The notes under the pieces: model-generated
What the model saw: the letters and a program-made list of their open reading frames with translations, nothing else
The model's database searches: none
What the model was told of the DNA's origin: nothing
In this document: positions 33,596-43,452 of the stretch, one piece after another
Position numbering within the stretch: position 1 is the stretch's first letter
How the letters are laid out: each line of letters starts with the position of its first letter
Position numbers and translations under genes: made by a program
Assembly (NCBI RefSeq): GCF_005298075.1
Contig: NZ_SZZH01000001.1
Coordinates: forward strand, 620,001 to 684,000
Reading direction: 5' to 3'
DNA: 64,000 nucleotides
Source of the DNA: Nakamurella flava
GTDB taxonomy: Bacteria; Actinomycetota; Actinomycetes; Mycobacteriales; Nakamurellaceae

Positions 33596-34767
33596 CCACC
33601 CAATGGCTGTTGCTGCTGCTCGTGGTGTTCCTGCTGGCCGCGAGCGCCTTCTTCGTGGCCGCCGAGTTCTCCCTGATCGCCGCGCGCCGGACGGTCGTCG
33701 AGCCGATGGCCGTCACCAGCAGCCGGGCCCGGTCGGCCCTGCGGGCCATGGAACAGGTGTCGCTGATGATGGCGTGCGCCCAGTTGGGCATCACGCTCTG
33801 CGGGGTGCTGCTCGGTGCCTTGGGTGAGCCGGCCGTCGCCGCCCTGCTGGAGCCGGTGTTCCACGGCCTGGGCGTGCCGGAGGCCTGGTTGCATCCGGTG
33901 TCGCTGGTGCTGGCCCTGTTCCTGGTGGTGTCGGCGCACGTGGCCCTGGGCGAGATGGTGCCCAAGAACATCGCCATCGCCGGCCCGGAGAAGACAGCGA
34001 TCGCGCTGGCCCCGGCCATGCTCGCGATCTCCACGGCCATCGGGCCGATCATCCGGGCGCTCAACGCCTTCGCCAACGCGATGGTCCGGCTCACCGGTCG
34101 GGAACCCCGGGACGAGGTGGCGTCCGCGTTCACCCGTGAGGAGGTCGCCGACCTGGTCCGGGAGTCGAGCGCGGAGGGTCTGCTCGACCCGGAGGACCGG
34201 GAGTTGATCACCTCGGCCCTGGACTTCGACGTCTCGGTCGTGGAATCGGTGATGGTCCCGGACGCGGACGTGGTGTCGGTACCCGCCGGGGCGACGGCCG
34301 CCGACATCGAGCGCGCCTGCGCCCGCACCGGGTTCTCCCGGTTCCCGGTGCAGCAACCCGACGGCTCGTTCTCCGGCTACCTGCACATCCGCGACGTCGT
34401 GGACATCCCGGCCGCCCGACGGGACGAGCCGGTCCCGACGGACCGCATCCGGGCCCTGCCGGCGGTGGCCCCGGACACCGATCTGCGGACCGCACTGGAT
34501 CGCATGCGCCGGCTCGGCGCGCACATGGCCGAGGTGGCGCTGCAGGTTCCGGCCGGTTCCGGTGCGCCCGGTACCCCGGTGGCCCGACTCACGGCCGGCG
34601 GGCGGCCGGAACGCGTCGAGGGCGACGGCCAGGCGGATCGGGACGTGGACCCGGGGGGCGGCATCGGCCTGCTGATGCTGGAGGACGTCCTGGAGACCCT
34701 GGTGGGCGAGATCCGCGACGCGACTCGACGACGCCCGGATCGTGGCCGGGTGGCGGAGACCGGCTGA
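33592..34767 (+). CDS. CNNM family membrane protein, short (no CorC domain)
   Basis: A 391-residue paralogue of the preceding gene, coupled by a 4-bp overlap. DUF21 stretches are [39 protein letters not shown] and [20 protein letters not shown]. The CBS pair runs from [21 protein letters not shown] to [18 protein letters not shown], and the protein then ends, lacking the CorC/HlyC module of its partner. The two probably form a heteromeric complex, as paired CNNM genes often do. A segment of about 45 residues ([26 protein letters not shown]) interrupts the second CBS domain. Confidence 0.85.
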   Translation: MTTQWLLLLLVVFLLAASAFFVAAEFSLIAARRTVVEPMAVTSSRARSALRAMEQVSLMMACAQLGITLCGVLLGALGEPAVAALLEPVFHGLGVPEAWLHPVSLVLALFLVVSAHVALGEMVPKNIAIAGPEKTAIALAPAMLAISTAIGPIIRALNAFANAMVRLTGREPRDEVASAFTREEVADLVRESSAEGLLDPEDRELITSALDFDVSVVESVMVPDADVVSVPAGATAADIERACARTGFSRFPVQQPDGSFSGYLHIRDVVDIPAARRDEPVPTDRIRALPAVAPDTDLRTALDRMRRLGAHMAEVALQVPAGSGAPGTPVARLTAGGRPERVEGDGQADRDVDPGGGIGLLMLEDVLETLVGEIRDATRRRPDRGRVAETG

Positions 34768-34864
34768 CGCCGCCGCGGGCGCGGACCGGATGCGGTCCGA
34801 CCCCGTTCCGGGGTCCGGGGTTTCGTTCGGCCCCGTCGGCCGCACCGCTGGTGACCGCTCGGCA

Positions 34865-34870
34865 TAGGCT
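34865..34870 (+). promoter_or_regulatory. -10 element of pafA (leaderless or near-leaderless)
   Basis: TAGGCT ends 7 nt before the pafA ATG, the same geometry as at dop. The intervening CGGAGAC could also act as a ribosome site if transcription began slightly earlier. Confidence 0.6.
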
Positions 34871-34877
34871 CGGAGAC

Positions 34878-36236
34878 ATGCAGCGTCGGATCATGGGTAT
34901 CGAGACCGAGTTCGGGATCACCTGCACCTTCCACGGGCAGCGTCGCCTGAGCCCCGACGAGGTCGCCCGGTACCTGTTCCGGCGGGTGGTGTCGTGGGGG
35001 CGCTCGTCGAACGTCTTCCTGCGCAACGGGTCCCGGCTGTACCTGGACGTGGGCTCGCATCCGGAGTACGCCACGGCCGAGTGCGACGACCTGCCGACGC
35101 TGATCGCGCACGACAAGGCCGGCGAGCACATCCTGCAGGAGCTGGTCGTCGACGCCGAGGCGCGGCTCGCCGAGGAGGGCATCGGCGGTGACATCTACCT
35201 GTTCAAGAACAACACCGACTCGGCCGGTAACTCCTACGGCTGCCACGAGAACTTCCTCATCACCCGGGGTGGTGAGTTCGCGAAGATCGCCGACGGGCTG
35301 ATCCCGTTCCTGGTGACCCGGCAGTTGATCGCCGGCGCCGGCAAGGTCCTGCAGTCGCCGCGGGGGGCCGCCTACTGCCTGTCCCAGCGGGCCGACCACA
35401 TCTGGGAGGGGGTCTCGAGCGCGACCACCCGGTCGCGGCCGATCATCAACACCCGCGACGAGCCACACGCAGATGCCGAGCGGTACCGCCGCCTGCACGT
35501 CATCGTGGGCGACTCGAACATGAGCGAGACCACCACGTTGCTGAAGGTGGGCAGCGCCGCCCTGGTGCTGGAGATGATCGAGGCCGGCGTACCGCTGCGG
35601 GACTTCACCTTCGAGAACCCGATCCGGGCCATCCGTGAGATCTCCCACGACACCACGGGCCGGCGGCCGGTCCGGCTGGCCACCGGCGGCGACATCTGCG
35701 CCCTGGACGCGCAGCTCGACTACTTCGAGCGGGCCACCGCGTTCGTCGAGAAGCGGGGCAGTGATCCGGTGACCGACCGGGTCCTGGACCTGTGGGGACG
35801 CACCCTGACCGCGGTGCAGACCCAGGACCTGTCCGGGGTCGACACCGAGATCGACTGGGTCATCAAGAAGAAGCTGATCGACGGGTACGCGACCAAGCAC
35901 GGGCTGGATCTCACCCACCCGCGGATCGCCCAGATCGACCTGACCTACCACGATGTCCGACCGGGTCGCGGTCTGTACTCGCTGCTGGTGGCCAAGGGGC
36001 GGGCGGCCCAGGTGGTCACCGAGGACAAGATCATCGAGGCGACCACGGTGCCGCCGCAGACCACCCGCGCCCGGCTGCGGGGCGAGTTCGTCGCCGCCGC
36101 GCAGGACGCGAGCCGCGACTACACCGTGGACTGGGTGCACCTCAAGCTCAACGACCAGGCCCAGCGGACGGTGCTGCTCAAGGACCCGTTCAAGTCCGAG
36201 GACGAACGGGTCACCCGCCTCATCGAGTCGATGTAG
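34878..36236 (+). CDS. pafA: Pup-protein ligase PafA
   Basis: A 452-residue glutamine-synthetase-like ligase. It phosphorylates the C-terminal Glu of Pup and joins it to substrate lysines. It starts [14 protein letters not shown] (Glu9/Glu11 metal site). The catalytic Asp57 lies in [17 protein letters not shown]. It lacks the Dop loop. [28 protein letters not shown] and the C-terminal Pup-groove domain are complete. The length equals that of mycobacterial PafA. Its 3' end overlaps the convergent FxsA gene by 17 bp. It is 8 kb from prcA, because the sigma/CHAT genes and the CNNM pair sit between them. Confidence 0.97.
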   Translation: MQRRIMGIETEFGITCTFHGQRRLSPDEVARYLFRRVVSWGRSSNVFLRNGSRLYLDVGSHPEYATAECDDLPTLIAHDKAGEHILQELVVDAEARLAEEGIGGDIYLFKNNTDSAGNSYGCHENFLITRGGEFAKIADGLIPFLVTRQLIAGAGKVLQSPRGAAYCLSQRADHIWEGVSSATTRSRPIINTRDEPHADAERYRRLHVIVGDSNMSETTTLLKVGSAALVLEMIEAGVPLRDFTFENPIRAIREISHDTTGRRPVRLATGGDICALDAQLDYFERATAFVEKRGSDPVTDRVLDLWGRTLTAVQTQDLSGVDTEIDWVIKKKLIDGYATKHGLDLTHPRIAQIDLTYHDVRPGRGLYSLLVAKGRAAQVVTEDKIIEATTVPPQTTRARLRGEFVAAAQDASRDYTVDWVHLKLNDQAQRTVLLKDPFKSEDERVTRLIESM

Positions 36237-36789
36237 CCGGCGGCTCGTCGATCGAGCCGTCGATCACCGACCCGTCGATGACGGATCCGCCGGCTGCGGC
36301 AGGCCGCCCGGCCGGACGGGCCGGGAGTATGCGGGTGGCCGATCCGTTCGCCGCCCCTCCCGGGGTGGGAGCGCTCGACGGGTCGACCACCGATCCGTCG
36401 ACGACGGTGGCCGCGCCGACCGTGCCGTCCGGGCGCAGCACGAACATCCGCAGTCCGGGCACCCGGCTGCCGGCGCCGCGGAGCATCCGGTTGCGGACCG
36501 CCCGGCGGGTGGGCGGGAGCAGCAGGATCAGGCCGAGCAGGTCGCTGAGGAACCCGGGGATGACGAAGAGCAATCCGCCCAGTCCGATGAGCAGGCCGTC
36601 CGTCAGTTCCGGGGCTCCGCCACCCCGCCCCCGCAGCGCGCCCAGCGCCCGCAGGCCCTCGCGGCGGGCGATGAGCACGCCGATGACCGTGCTGGCGACG
36701 AGGGCCAGCAACGTCCAGCCGACCCCGATCCAGGACCCGACCAGTAGGACGACGGCGATCTCGAGAATGAGGTACACGAGCAGCGGCAT
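36220..36789 (-). CDS. FxsA family membrane protein
   Basis: A 189-residue protein with three or four hydrophobic helices in the first 130 residues: [46 protein letters not shown], and [38 protein letters not shown]. This last stretch is the FxsA signature. The C-terminal 60 residues are disordered and contain a repeated V(I/V)DGSV element ([21 protein letters not shown]). FxsA relieves phage F exclusion in E. coli; its role here is unknown. The gene is convergent with pafA (17-bp overlap). Confidence 0.85.
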   Translation of the reverse strand: MPLLVYLILEIAVVLLVGSWIGVGWTLLALVASTVIGVLIARREGLRALGALRGRGGGAPELTDGLLIGLGGLLFVIPGFLSDLLGLILLLPPTRRAVRNRMLRGAGSRVPGLRMFVLRPDGTVGAATVVDGSVVDPSSAPTPGGAANGSATRILPARPAGRPAAAGGSVIDGSVIDGSIDEPPATSTR

Positions 36790-36946
36790 ACCCGGACAAC
36801 GCACGGAACCGCCGCAAAGGTCCCGCCGGGGCCGGGAAGTCGCTGTGTTCTCCCCGAACGTTCTCCCTGAGCGTGACCGGAGTGTCACCGGCCCCCGCTC
36901 CGCGTCCCTGCCGGGACCGTCGCGGCCGGTGTGACAGGCTGGTCCG

Positions 36947-37978
36947 GTGGCGACGGCGAAGGCGGAACGGCTGCTGAACCTGGTGATCGCCCTGGTGAAC
37001 TCGCCGCGCTACCGCACCGCCGCCTGGATCCGGGAGAAGGTCGCCGGGTACGGCGACGCCCCCACCGAGGAGGCGTTCTTCCGCACCTTCGAGCGGGACA
37101 AACAGGAGCTGCGCGAGTCGGGTATCCCGGTGCAGACCGACGGCGCCGACGGCTACCGGATCGTGGCCGGCGAACTGACCCTGCCCGAGTTGAGCTTCAC
37201 CCCCGACGAGACCGCTGCCCTGGCCCTGGCCGGCCGGTTGTGGTCGACGACGGCGCTGGACCGGGCCGGGGCCGGCGCGCTGCGTAAGATCCGGGACGCC
37301 GGGCCGGGCCAGCAGGCGGACGAGCCGGACGAGTTCGCGGCCGCTGACCTCTTGCAACCGCGCGTCCGCACCGGCGACCCGGCCTTCGAGCCGCTGTTCG
37401 CGGCGGTGCGTGCCCGCCGCGCGGTGCAGTTCGGGTACCGCCGGGACCCCGGCCGCCCTCCGGTGACCCGGACCGTCGAGCCCTACGGGTTGGTCTCGTA
37501 CCACGGCCGGTGGTACGTCATCGGGCACGATCGGGACCGCGGTGAGCAGCGGACGTTCCGCCTGTCGCGCATCACCGAGCCGGTGTCGGCGATCGGCCGG
37601 GCCGGCGCCGTCCGGGTTCCCCCCGGCATCGACCTGATGGCCCAGGTGCGGGCCTCGGTCCGGCAGGCGCCGGACCGGTCGGCCACCGTGCTGGTCCGGC
37701 CCGGGCGTGCTGTCGGGCTCCGGCGTTCGGCGGTCGCGGTGCATTCCGAGCCGGGGATCACCGACACCGCGGAACCCGGTCCCGAGGTCGGTCGGCTCCC
37801 GGGGGACTGGGACCGGTTGAGCATTCCGATGAGCGGGCTGTGGTCCACGGCCCAACGGATCGCCGGTCACGGCCCCGACGTGGTCGTCCTGGAACCGGAG
37901 GACCTGCGCACCGCGGTCGTCCGCCTGCTGCGCGGGGCCCGGGCCGCCGGTCGGCCGGCCGGAACGGAGAGAACATGA
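36947..37978 (+). CDS. pafB: PafB, WYL-domain transcriptional regulator
   Basis: A 343-residue protein with an N-terminal winged helix-turn-helix (KAERLLNLVIALVNSPRYRTAAWIREKVAGY) and a WYL domain (about 165-250: YGLVSYHGRWYVIGHDRDRGEQRTFRLSRI). A WCX-like C-terminal domain completes it. PafB and PafC form the activator of the LexA-independent DNA-damage response in mycobacteria and bind sigma-A promoters of the RecA-NDp type. The GTG start has a CAGGCT hexamer 6 nt upstream, compatible with a leaderless mRNA. The stop overlaps the pafC ATG. Confidence 0.95.
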   Translation: MATAKAERLLNLVIALVNSPRYRTAAWIREKVAGYGDAPTEEAFFRTFERDKQELRESGIPVQTDGADGYRIVAGELTLPELSFTPDETAALALAGRLWSTTALDRAGAGALRKIRDAGPGQQADEPDEFAAADLLQPRVRTGDPAFEPLFAAVRARRAVQFGYRRDPGRPPVTRTVEPYGLVSYHGRWYVIGHDRDRGEQRTFRLSRITEPVSAIGRAGAVRVPPGIDLMAQVRASVRQAPDRSATVLVRPGRAVGLRRSAVAVHSEPGITDTAEPGPEVGRLPGDWDRLSIPMSGLWSTAQRIAGHGPDVVVLEPEDLRTAVVRLLRGARAAGRPAGTERT

Positions 37979-39111
37979 CCCGCCCGCCCGGCCGTCGCCC
38001 CCGCCGGCCGGCCGCACAGCCGGCCCCCGGTCCGTCGGCGGCCAACGACGACCCGGCCGGCGACGGCACCGGGGACGCCGACGGCACCCGCCCGCGGGAC
38101 GGCCGGGCCGGTCGGACGGTGGTCCGGGAGACGGCCAGCGACCGGCTTACCCGCATGCTCGCCCTGGTGCCGTACGTGTCCCGGCGCCCCGGGGTGCGGG
38201 TGGAGGAACTGGCGGCCGAGTTCGGGGTGAGCACCCGACAGATCGCCAGCGATCTCGACCTGCTGATGGTGTGCGGCCTGCCCGGCTACTACCCGGACGA
38301 TCTGATCGACGTCGTCCTGGACGACGATGGCGGGACGGTGTCGATCGCCTTCGACGCCGGGATCGAGCGCCCGGTCCGCCTCACCGGTGACGAGGCGATC
38401 GCGCTGACGGTCGCGCTCCGGGCGTTGGCCGATCTGCCCGGCCTGGTCGACGACGACGCGGTGCGCTCGGCGCTGGCCAAACTCGAACAGCACACCGGGC
38501 GCGAGGCGGTCGCGGCGCAGGACACCCCGGTGGTGCAGGTGGCCGCGGCCGATCCGGCCCCGGCGCTCGGGGTCGTCCGGGACGCCCTGCGGCTGGGGCG
38601 GCGGCTGTGGATGCGCTACTACACCGCCTCCCGGGACGAGATGACCGAACGGACCGTCGATCCGCTGCGCGTGCTGGTCACCGACGGGCATTCGTACCTG
38701 GAGGCCTACTGCCACCTGGTCGGTTCCATCCGGCACTTCCGGGTCGACCGGATCGAGGACGCGCGGGTGTTGCTCGACGAGCCGGCCCAGCCGACCCTGT
38801 GGGCCGATTCCGACGTCCCGGACAAGGTCTTCCACCCGGGCCCACAGTCCGCGACCGTCACCCTCCGGTTGGGCCACGCCGCCCGGTGGGTGCCGGAGTA
38901 CTACCCCGTCGAGGCGGTCGAGGAGTTGTCCGACGACGCCGCCGACGGGGCGATCAGGGTCCGCCTGCAGGCCACCGGCGAGGCGTGGCTGACCCGGCTG
39001 GTGCTGTCGCTGGGCGGTGACGCCGTCATCGAGGCGCCCGCCGATCTGGCCGCGGTGGTCGACGAGCGCGCGAGCGCCGCACTGGCTCTGTACGGCGAGC
39101 AGGTCGACTGA
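37975..39111 (+). CDS. pafC: PafC, WYL-domain transcriptional regulator
   Basis: A 378-residue partner of PafB. About 50 disordered, Pro/Arg-rich residues precede the winged HTH (RLTRMLALVPYVSRRPGVRVEELAAEFGVSTRQIASDLDLL). The WYL domain has LWMRYYTASRDEMTERTVDPLRVLVTDGHSYLEAYC and a following FRVDRIEDARVL. A WCX domain ends the protein. The ATG overlaps the pafB stop (ATGA) with GGAGAG upstream, so the two are made together. In mycobacteria tatA-tatC-helY follow directly; here an 18-kb stretch intervenes. Confidence 0.95.
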   Translation: MTRPPGRRPRRPAAQPAPGPSAANDDPAGDGTGDADGTRPRDGRAGRTVVRETASDRLTRMLALVPYVSRRPGVRVEELAAEFGVSTRQIASDLDLLMVCGLPGYYPDDLIDVVLDDDGGTVSIAFDAGIERPVRLTGDEAIALTVALRALADLPGLVDDDAVRSALAKLEQHTGREAVAAQDTPVVQVAAADPAPALGVVRDALRLGRRLWMRYYTASRDEMTERTVDPLRVLVTDGHSYLEAYCHLVGSIRHFRVDRIEDARVLLDEPAQPTLWADSDVPDKVFHPGPQSATVTLRLGHAARWVPEYYPVEAVEELSDDAADGAIRVRLQATGEAWLTRLVLSLGGDAVIEAPADLAAVVDERASAALALYGEQVD

Positions 39112-39153
39112 CTCCGGGTCCACGACTCGAGGTATCCATCAGGTGAGTCCAGG

Positions 39154-39185
39154 CTTCGCGCTGCGCGAAGAATGCCCGACTTTTT
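39154..39185 (+). terminator. Hairpin with T-run after pafC
   Basis: CTTCGCG-CTG-CGCGAAG (39154-39170), a perfect 7-bp stem with a 3-nt loop, then 10 nt, then five T (39181-39185). It is the only hairpin with a T-run that I see in the window. It could end pafBC transcripts or serve as an operator, since a TAGGCT -10 element follows at 39187-39192. Confidence 0.45.
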
Positions 39186-39186
39186 C

Positions 39187-39192
39187 TAGGCT
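39187..39192 (+). promoter_or_regulatory. -10 element of the GT2 gene
   Basis: TAGGCT, the same hexamer as at pup and pafA, 65 nt before the chosen GT2 start. No good -35 hexamer is visible; the hairpin above occupies that region. Confidence 0.45.
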
Positions 39193-39256
39193 GATCGGGG
39201 CCGCACCGTCGGTCATGCACCGTCATCGGACGCTGTCGGACCGCGGACAAGGTGGG

Positions 39257-41839
39257 ATGTCGAGTGCAGGTCGTGAGTCGTCGGACCCCGCCCCGGTCGC
39301 CGTCATGATCGGACCCGAGGGCTGGCGTCGTCAGCGCGGATCCGACCTGCGGGACCGACCGCTTCCCCCGGTCGCGCCGCTGGCCAGCGACGGTCTCATC
39401 GCCATCGGTCGGATCGCGATCATCTTCACCATCCTGGCCTGGCTGGCCTACGTCTTCGGGTACTTCATCACCGGCATCATCAACAGCTCGTACCAGAACA
39501 ACATCGGGTTCCTGGTCGAGACCATCGTCTACGTCGGCATCACCTCGGTGCTGGCCCTGTCCGCGCTGCTCTACCTGGTCGCCCGGCAGGGGGCCCTGTA
39601 CCGCAGCCGGGCCCACCGCCGGGTGCCGCGGGCGGTCATCGACGGGTTCTTCGACACGACGCTGCCGACGATGACCGTGCTGGTGCCCTCCTACCGCGAG
39701 GAGATCGCGGTGGTGCGCAAGACACTGCTCTCGGCCCTGCTGCAGGAGTACCCGTTCCTGCGGGTGGTGCTGCTGCTGGACGATCCGCCGCACCCGAAGT
39801 CGGTCGCGGACCGGGGACTGCTGGAAGGGGCCCGGGCACTGCCGGGGGAGTTGGAGCAGTGGCTGGGTGAACCCCGGGAGCGGTTCGCCGGCACGCTGGA
39901 GCGGTTCGAGATGACCAGCGTGGACCCGACACCCGAGCAGGCGCTGACCGCCATGCGGGAGTTGGCCGCGGAGTTCGACTGGGCCGTGCGGTGGCTGCGC
40001 GCCCGGCAGGCCGAGGAGCCGATCACCGACCACGTCGACGTGTTCTTCGCCGAGCAGGTGCTGGGCGGCCTGGCCGACGACTTCGCCGCGGTGCGGGCCG
40101 CGCTGCTCGCGGGGGCCGACGATCGGAGCCCGCTACCGCACGCCCGCATGCTCCAGTTGCACCGCCGGCTGGCCTGGACGTTCCGCGGGGAGGTGACCTC
40201 GTTCGAGCGCAAGCTCTACAGCTCCCTCTCGCAGGAGGCGAACAAGGCGATGAACCTCAACAGCTACATCGGGTTGATGGGGCACAGCTACGAGGTCCGG
40301 GAGACCCCGCAGGGCACGGTGCTGGCCACCGCCGGCGCGTCCGGTTCGGTGATGATCCCGGACGCCGACTTCATCCTGACCCTGGACGCCGACAGCATCG
40401 TGCTGCCCGAGTACTGCCTGCGCCTGGTGTACGTGATGTGCCAGCCGGAGAACGCGAAGCTCGCCGTCGTGCAGACGCCGTATTCGGCGTTCCCCGGGTC
40501 GCCGACCCGAATGGAGCGACTGTCCGGGGCGACCACGGACCTGCAGCACATCGTGCACCAGGGGATGAGCTACTACGGTGCGACGTTCTGGGTGGGGGCC
40601 AATGCGGTGATCCGCAAACGAGCCCTGGACGACATCGTCGAGATCGAACACCAGGGCGGTTTCGAGATCCGCCGCTACGTGATGGACCGCACCGTCATCG
40701 AGGACACCGAATCCAGTGTCGACATGGCGATCCACGGCTGGTGGTTGCTGAATTATCCGGAGCGGCTGAGCTATTCGGCGACGCCGCCGGACTTCGGGTC
40801 GCTCTGCATCCAACGCCGCCGCTGGGCCAACGGTGGTCTGATCATCCTGCCCAAGTTGTGGACACTGCGGCAGGCCCGGAGCAAGCGGGCGCAGAACGAC
40901 CGGACGATCGAGACCCTGCTCCGGGTCAACTATCTCGCCTCGACTTGCTGGAGCAGTTTCGCCCTGGTGCTGCTGCTGGTCTACCCGTTCAACAATCGGC
41001 TGCTCAGCCCGCTGGTGCTGCTGGCCGCGCTCCCGTACTTCGCCGCGATGTCGTCGGATCTCCATCGCTGCGGGTACAAGCGGATGGACATCTTCCGGGT
41101 CTACGGCTTCAACCTCATCCTGCTGCCGGTCAACCTCGCCGGGGTGTTCAAGTCGATCCAGCAGGCCATCACCGGCCGCCGGATCCCGTTCGCCCGCACC
41201 CCCAAGGTCGCCAACCGCACGGCCACACCGCTGCTGTTCGCCTTCACGCCGTTCGTCATCATCGGCTGGTCGGTGTGGACGGCCTGGCGGGGCTGGGTGA
41301 ACGGCTTCTGGGGCAACGTCGTCTTCGGCGCGTTCAACGCCTCGACGGCCACGTACGCGCTCGTGGCCCTGGTCGGCGTGCGGTTCGCGCTGGTCGACGT
41401 CTGGCTGGGCTTCGTCGAGCGGCTGTACGTCGACGACAAGCCGCGGGAGGTCGTGCGGGTCCGACGGCGCCGGGCCGCCCCCGAACCGGCTCCCCCCGGG
41501 TGGCACGAGGTGCTCTACCAGGGTGCGGCGGGCACCGCGACCGGTGAGTACGTCTCCGAGAGTGCCGGCGCCTTCAAAATTCTCGCCGATGTCCCGGAGG
41601 CCCCGGTCCTGTACGGGCGGCGCGCGGGGGACCGGGTACCGCAGGGTTACGGACGGCGTGCGACCGACCGGCCGGACGGGCGGGGTGGCGGTACGGCGGC
41701 CGACCGCCGGGATGGTGATCCGGCCGTACCGCACCGGCGCGCGGGTGATCGGCGTAATCCGGCGGAACGCGACGGGAGCCGGCGCACGCCCGATCGGCGT
41801 GTGGACGGACACGGGGAACGGACGGTCGAACAATCGTGA
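39257..41839 (+). CDS. Membrane glycosyltransferase family 2 (processive polysaccharide synthase)
   Basis: About 860 residues. Two hydrophobic segments (about 45-115) precede a large cytosolic GT2 domain with the processive-synthase motifs: TMTVLVPSYRE, DxD in FILTLDADS near 377, the TED-like VIEDTESS near 482, and QRRRW near 518. Four or more membrane helices follow (about 560-720), then an Arg/Asp-rich disordered tail with repeats of the type RRAGDR/RRATDR. It resembles cellulose, hyaluronan or chitin synthases, but the sugar cannot be told. The start is uncertain (ATG 39257; alternatives at 39215 and 39305). It overlaps the GH18 gene by 4 bp. Confidence 0.85.
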   Translation: MSSAGRESSDPAPVAVMIGPEGWRRQRGSDLRDRPLPPVAPLASDGLIAIGRIAIIFTILAWLAYVFGYFITGIINSSYQNNIGFLVETIVYVGITSVLALSALLYLVARQGALYRSRAHRRVPRAVIDGFFDTTLPTMTVLVPSYREEIAVVRKTLLSALLQEYPFLRVVLLLDDPPHPKSVADRGLLEGARALPGELEQWLGEPRERFAGTLERFEMTSVDPTPEQALTAMRELAAEFDWAVRWLRARQAEEPITDHVDVFFAEQVLGGLADDFAAVRAALLAGADDRSPLPHARMLQLHRRLAWTFRGEVTSFERKLYSSLSQEANKAMNLNSYIGLMGHSYEVRETPQGTVLATAGASGSVMIPDADFILTLDADSIVLPEYCLRLVYVMCQPENAKLAVVQTPYSAFPGSPTRMERLSGATTDLQHIVHQGMSYYGATFWVGANAVIRKRALDDIVEIEHQGGFEIRRYVMDRTVIEDTESSVDMAIHGWWLLNYPERLSYSATPPDFGSLCIQRRRWANGGLIILPKLWTLRQARSKRAQNDRTIETLLRVNYLASTCWSSFALVLLLVYPFNNRLLSPLVLLAALPYFAAMSSDLHRCGYKRMDIFRVYGFNLILLPVNLAGVFKSIQQAITGRRIPFARTPKVANRTATPLLFAFTPFVIIGWSVWTAWRGWVNGFWGNVVFGAFNASTATYALVALVGVRFALVDVWLGFVERLYVDDKPREVVRVRRRRAAPEPAPPGWHEVLYQGAAGTATGEYVSESAGAFKILADVPEAPVLYGRRAGDRVPQGYGRRATDRPDGRGGGTAADRRDGDPAVPHRRAGDRRNPAERDGSRRTPDRRVDGHGERTVEQS

Positions 41840-43452
41840 ACGAGGGCGACGCCATCGACGCCGGGGCGACGCAGGCCCCGCCGGACGGGTCGGGTCGGCA
41901 CCTGTCCTGGTTCCGGGTGGGCCTGGTGATCGCGGTCGTGGCGGCGGCGATCGGCGGAGGGTGGTACTGGATGCGGGAACAGCAGGCCGCGGCCACGGCC
42001 GCGGTGGGACCGCCGACGCTGTTCGCGCCCTACGTCGACGTGACCTCGACCCCGCGGTACGCCTTCGAGGACGCGACGACGTCCTCGGCGGTGCTGGCTT
42101 TCATCGTCAGCGGCCGGGAGACCCCCTGCCAGCCGAGTTGGGGCGGGGCGTACTCACTGGACGAGGCCGCCGCGCAACTCGACCTGGACCGGCGGGTGGC
42201 CCGGCTCCGGCAACTCGGCGGCACGGTGTCGGTGTCGTTCGGCGGCGCGGCCAATTCCGAGCTGGCCATCGGTTGCACGGACACGGCCGCGCTGACGGCC
42301 GCCTATGCCTCCGTCGTGGAGCGGTACGACCTGACCCAGATCGATCTCGACATCGAGGGGCAGCCGTCGATGACACCCGAGGTGAACCAGCGGCGCGCAC
42401 AGGCGATCGCCGCCCTGGTGGCGCAGCGGCAGGCCACGGGCAAGGCCCTCGACGTCTGGCTGACCCTGCCGGTGATCTCCACCGGAGTGACCGATCAGGG
42501 CCGGGCGGTGCTGTCCGCGATGCTGGCCGGCGGGGTCCGACCGGCCGGTGTCAACGCCATGACGATGGACTACGGCGAGCCGTTCCCGCCGGGTCGCACC
42601 ATGGCTGAGCAGGGTGAGCTCGCGCTGACCGCGCTGCACGGGCAGATCCGATCGGTGTGGGCGGACGCGGGACTGGACCTCAGTGACACCCAGGCCTGGA
42701 ACCTCGTCGGTTCGACCCCGATGATCGGTCAGAACGACATCCCGAGCGAGATCTTCACCCTCGACGACGCGACCCGGATGCTGGTCTTCGCCCAGCAGCA
42801 GAAGCTCGGTCGACTGTCGATGTGGTCGGCGAACCGGGACAAGGCCTGCGGGCCCAACTATCCCGACGTCACGGTGGTCTCGGACGTCTGCAGCGGGGTC
42901 GATCAGCAGCCCGGCGCCTTCGGCGCGGTCCTCGGCCAGTTCGGCGGGGCGACGGCCGCGACCCCCACCGCCGGCGCCGACCCGACCGGGACCACCGAAG
43001 CCTCGGCCGCGCCGACCTCCGGGGCCGGGCAACCGGGACGCGGGACGACCACCGAGGTCGTCGACGACCCGGCGACCTCGCCGTACCAGATCTGGAACAC
43101 GAACCAGGGGTACGCCAAGGACACCAAGGTGGTGTGGCGCAAGAACGTCTATCAGGCGAAGTGGTACACCCAGGGCGACCAGCCGGACCTGCCGGTGGCC
43201 ACGGCGGCCCAGTCCCCGTGGACGCTGATCGGGCCCGTCCTGCCCGGCGACACCCCGGTGCCCACGCCGACCCTGCCGGCCGGGACCTACCCCGACTGGA
43301 ACGCCGACGAGGTGTACAACGCCGGCAGTCGGGTCCTGCACGACGGCATCGGCTGGCAGGCCCGGTTCTGGACCAAGGGTGACGTCCCCGGCACCCCGCC
43401 GACCAATCCGGACACACCGTCGCCCTGGGAGTTGCTCACCCAGCCGAACTGA
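41836..43452 (+). CDS. Membrane-anchored GH18 family hydrolase with two carbohydrate-binding modules
   Basis: A 538-residue protein coupled to the synthase (GTGA overlap). Residues about 27-45 form a signal anchor. The GH18 barrel has the catalytic DxxDxDxE-like run DLTQIDLDIEG with Glu174 as acid. TVSVSFGGAAN is the strand-3 SxGG motif and NAMTMDYGE the family's substrate-site strand. After a Thr/Ala/Pro linker (about 375-415) come two CBM5/12 (ChtBD3-like) modules: YQIWNTNQGYAKDTKVVWRKNVYQAKWYTQGDQP, then YPDWNADEVYNAGSRVLHDGIGWQARFWTKGDVP. Expected target: a beta-1,4-GlcNAc-type polymer at the cell surface. Confidence 0.88.
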   Translation: MNEGDAIDAGATQAPPDGSGRHLSWFRVGLVIAVVAAAIGGGWYWMREQQAAATAAVGPPTLFAPYVDVTSTPRYAFEDATTSSAVLAFIVSGRETPCQPSWGGAYSLDEAAAQLDLDRRVARLRQLGGTVSVSFGGAANSELAIGCTDTAALTAAYASVVERYDLTQIDLDIEGQPSMTPEVNQRRAQAIAALVAQRQATGKALDVWLTLPVISTGVTDQGRAVLSAMLAGGVRPAGVNAMTMDYGEPFPPGRTMAEQGELALTALHGQIRSVWADAGLDLSDTQAWNLVGSTPMIGQNDIPSEIFTLDDATRMLVFAQQQKLGRLSMWSANRDKACGPNYPDVTVVSDVCSGVDQQPGAFGAVLGQFGGATAATPTAGADPTGTTEASAAPTSGAGQPGRGTTTEVVDDPATSPYQIWNTNQGYAKDTKVVWRKNVYQAKWYTQGDQPDLPVATAAQSPWTLIGPVLPGDTPVPTPTLPAGTYPDWNADEVYNAGSRVLHDGIGWQARFWTKGDVPGTPPTNPDTPSPWELLTQPN

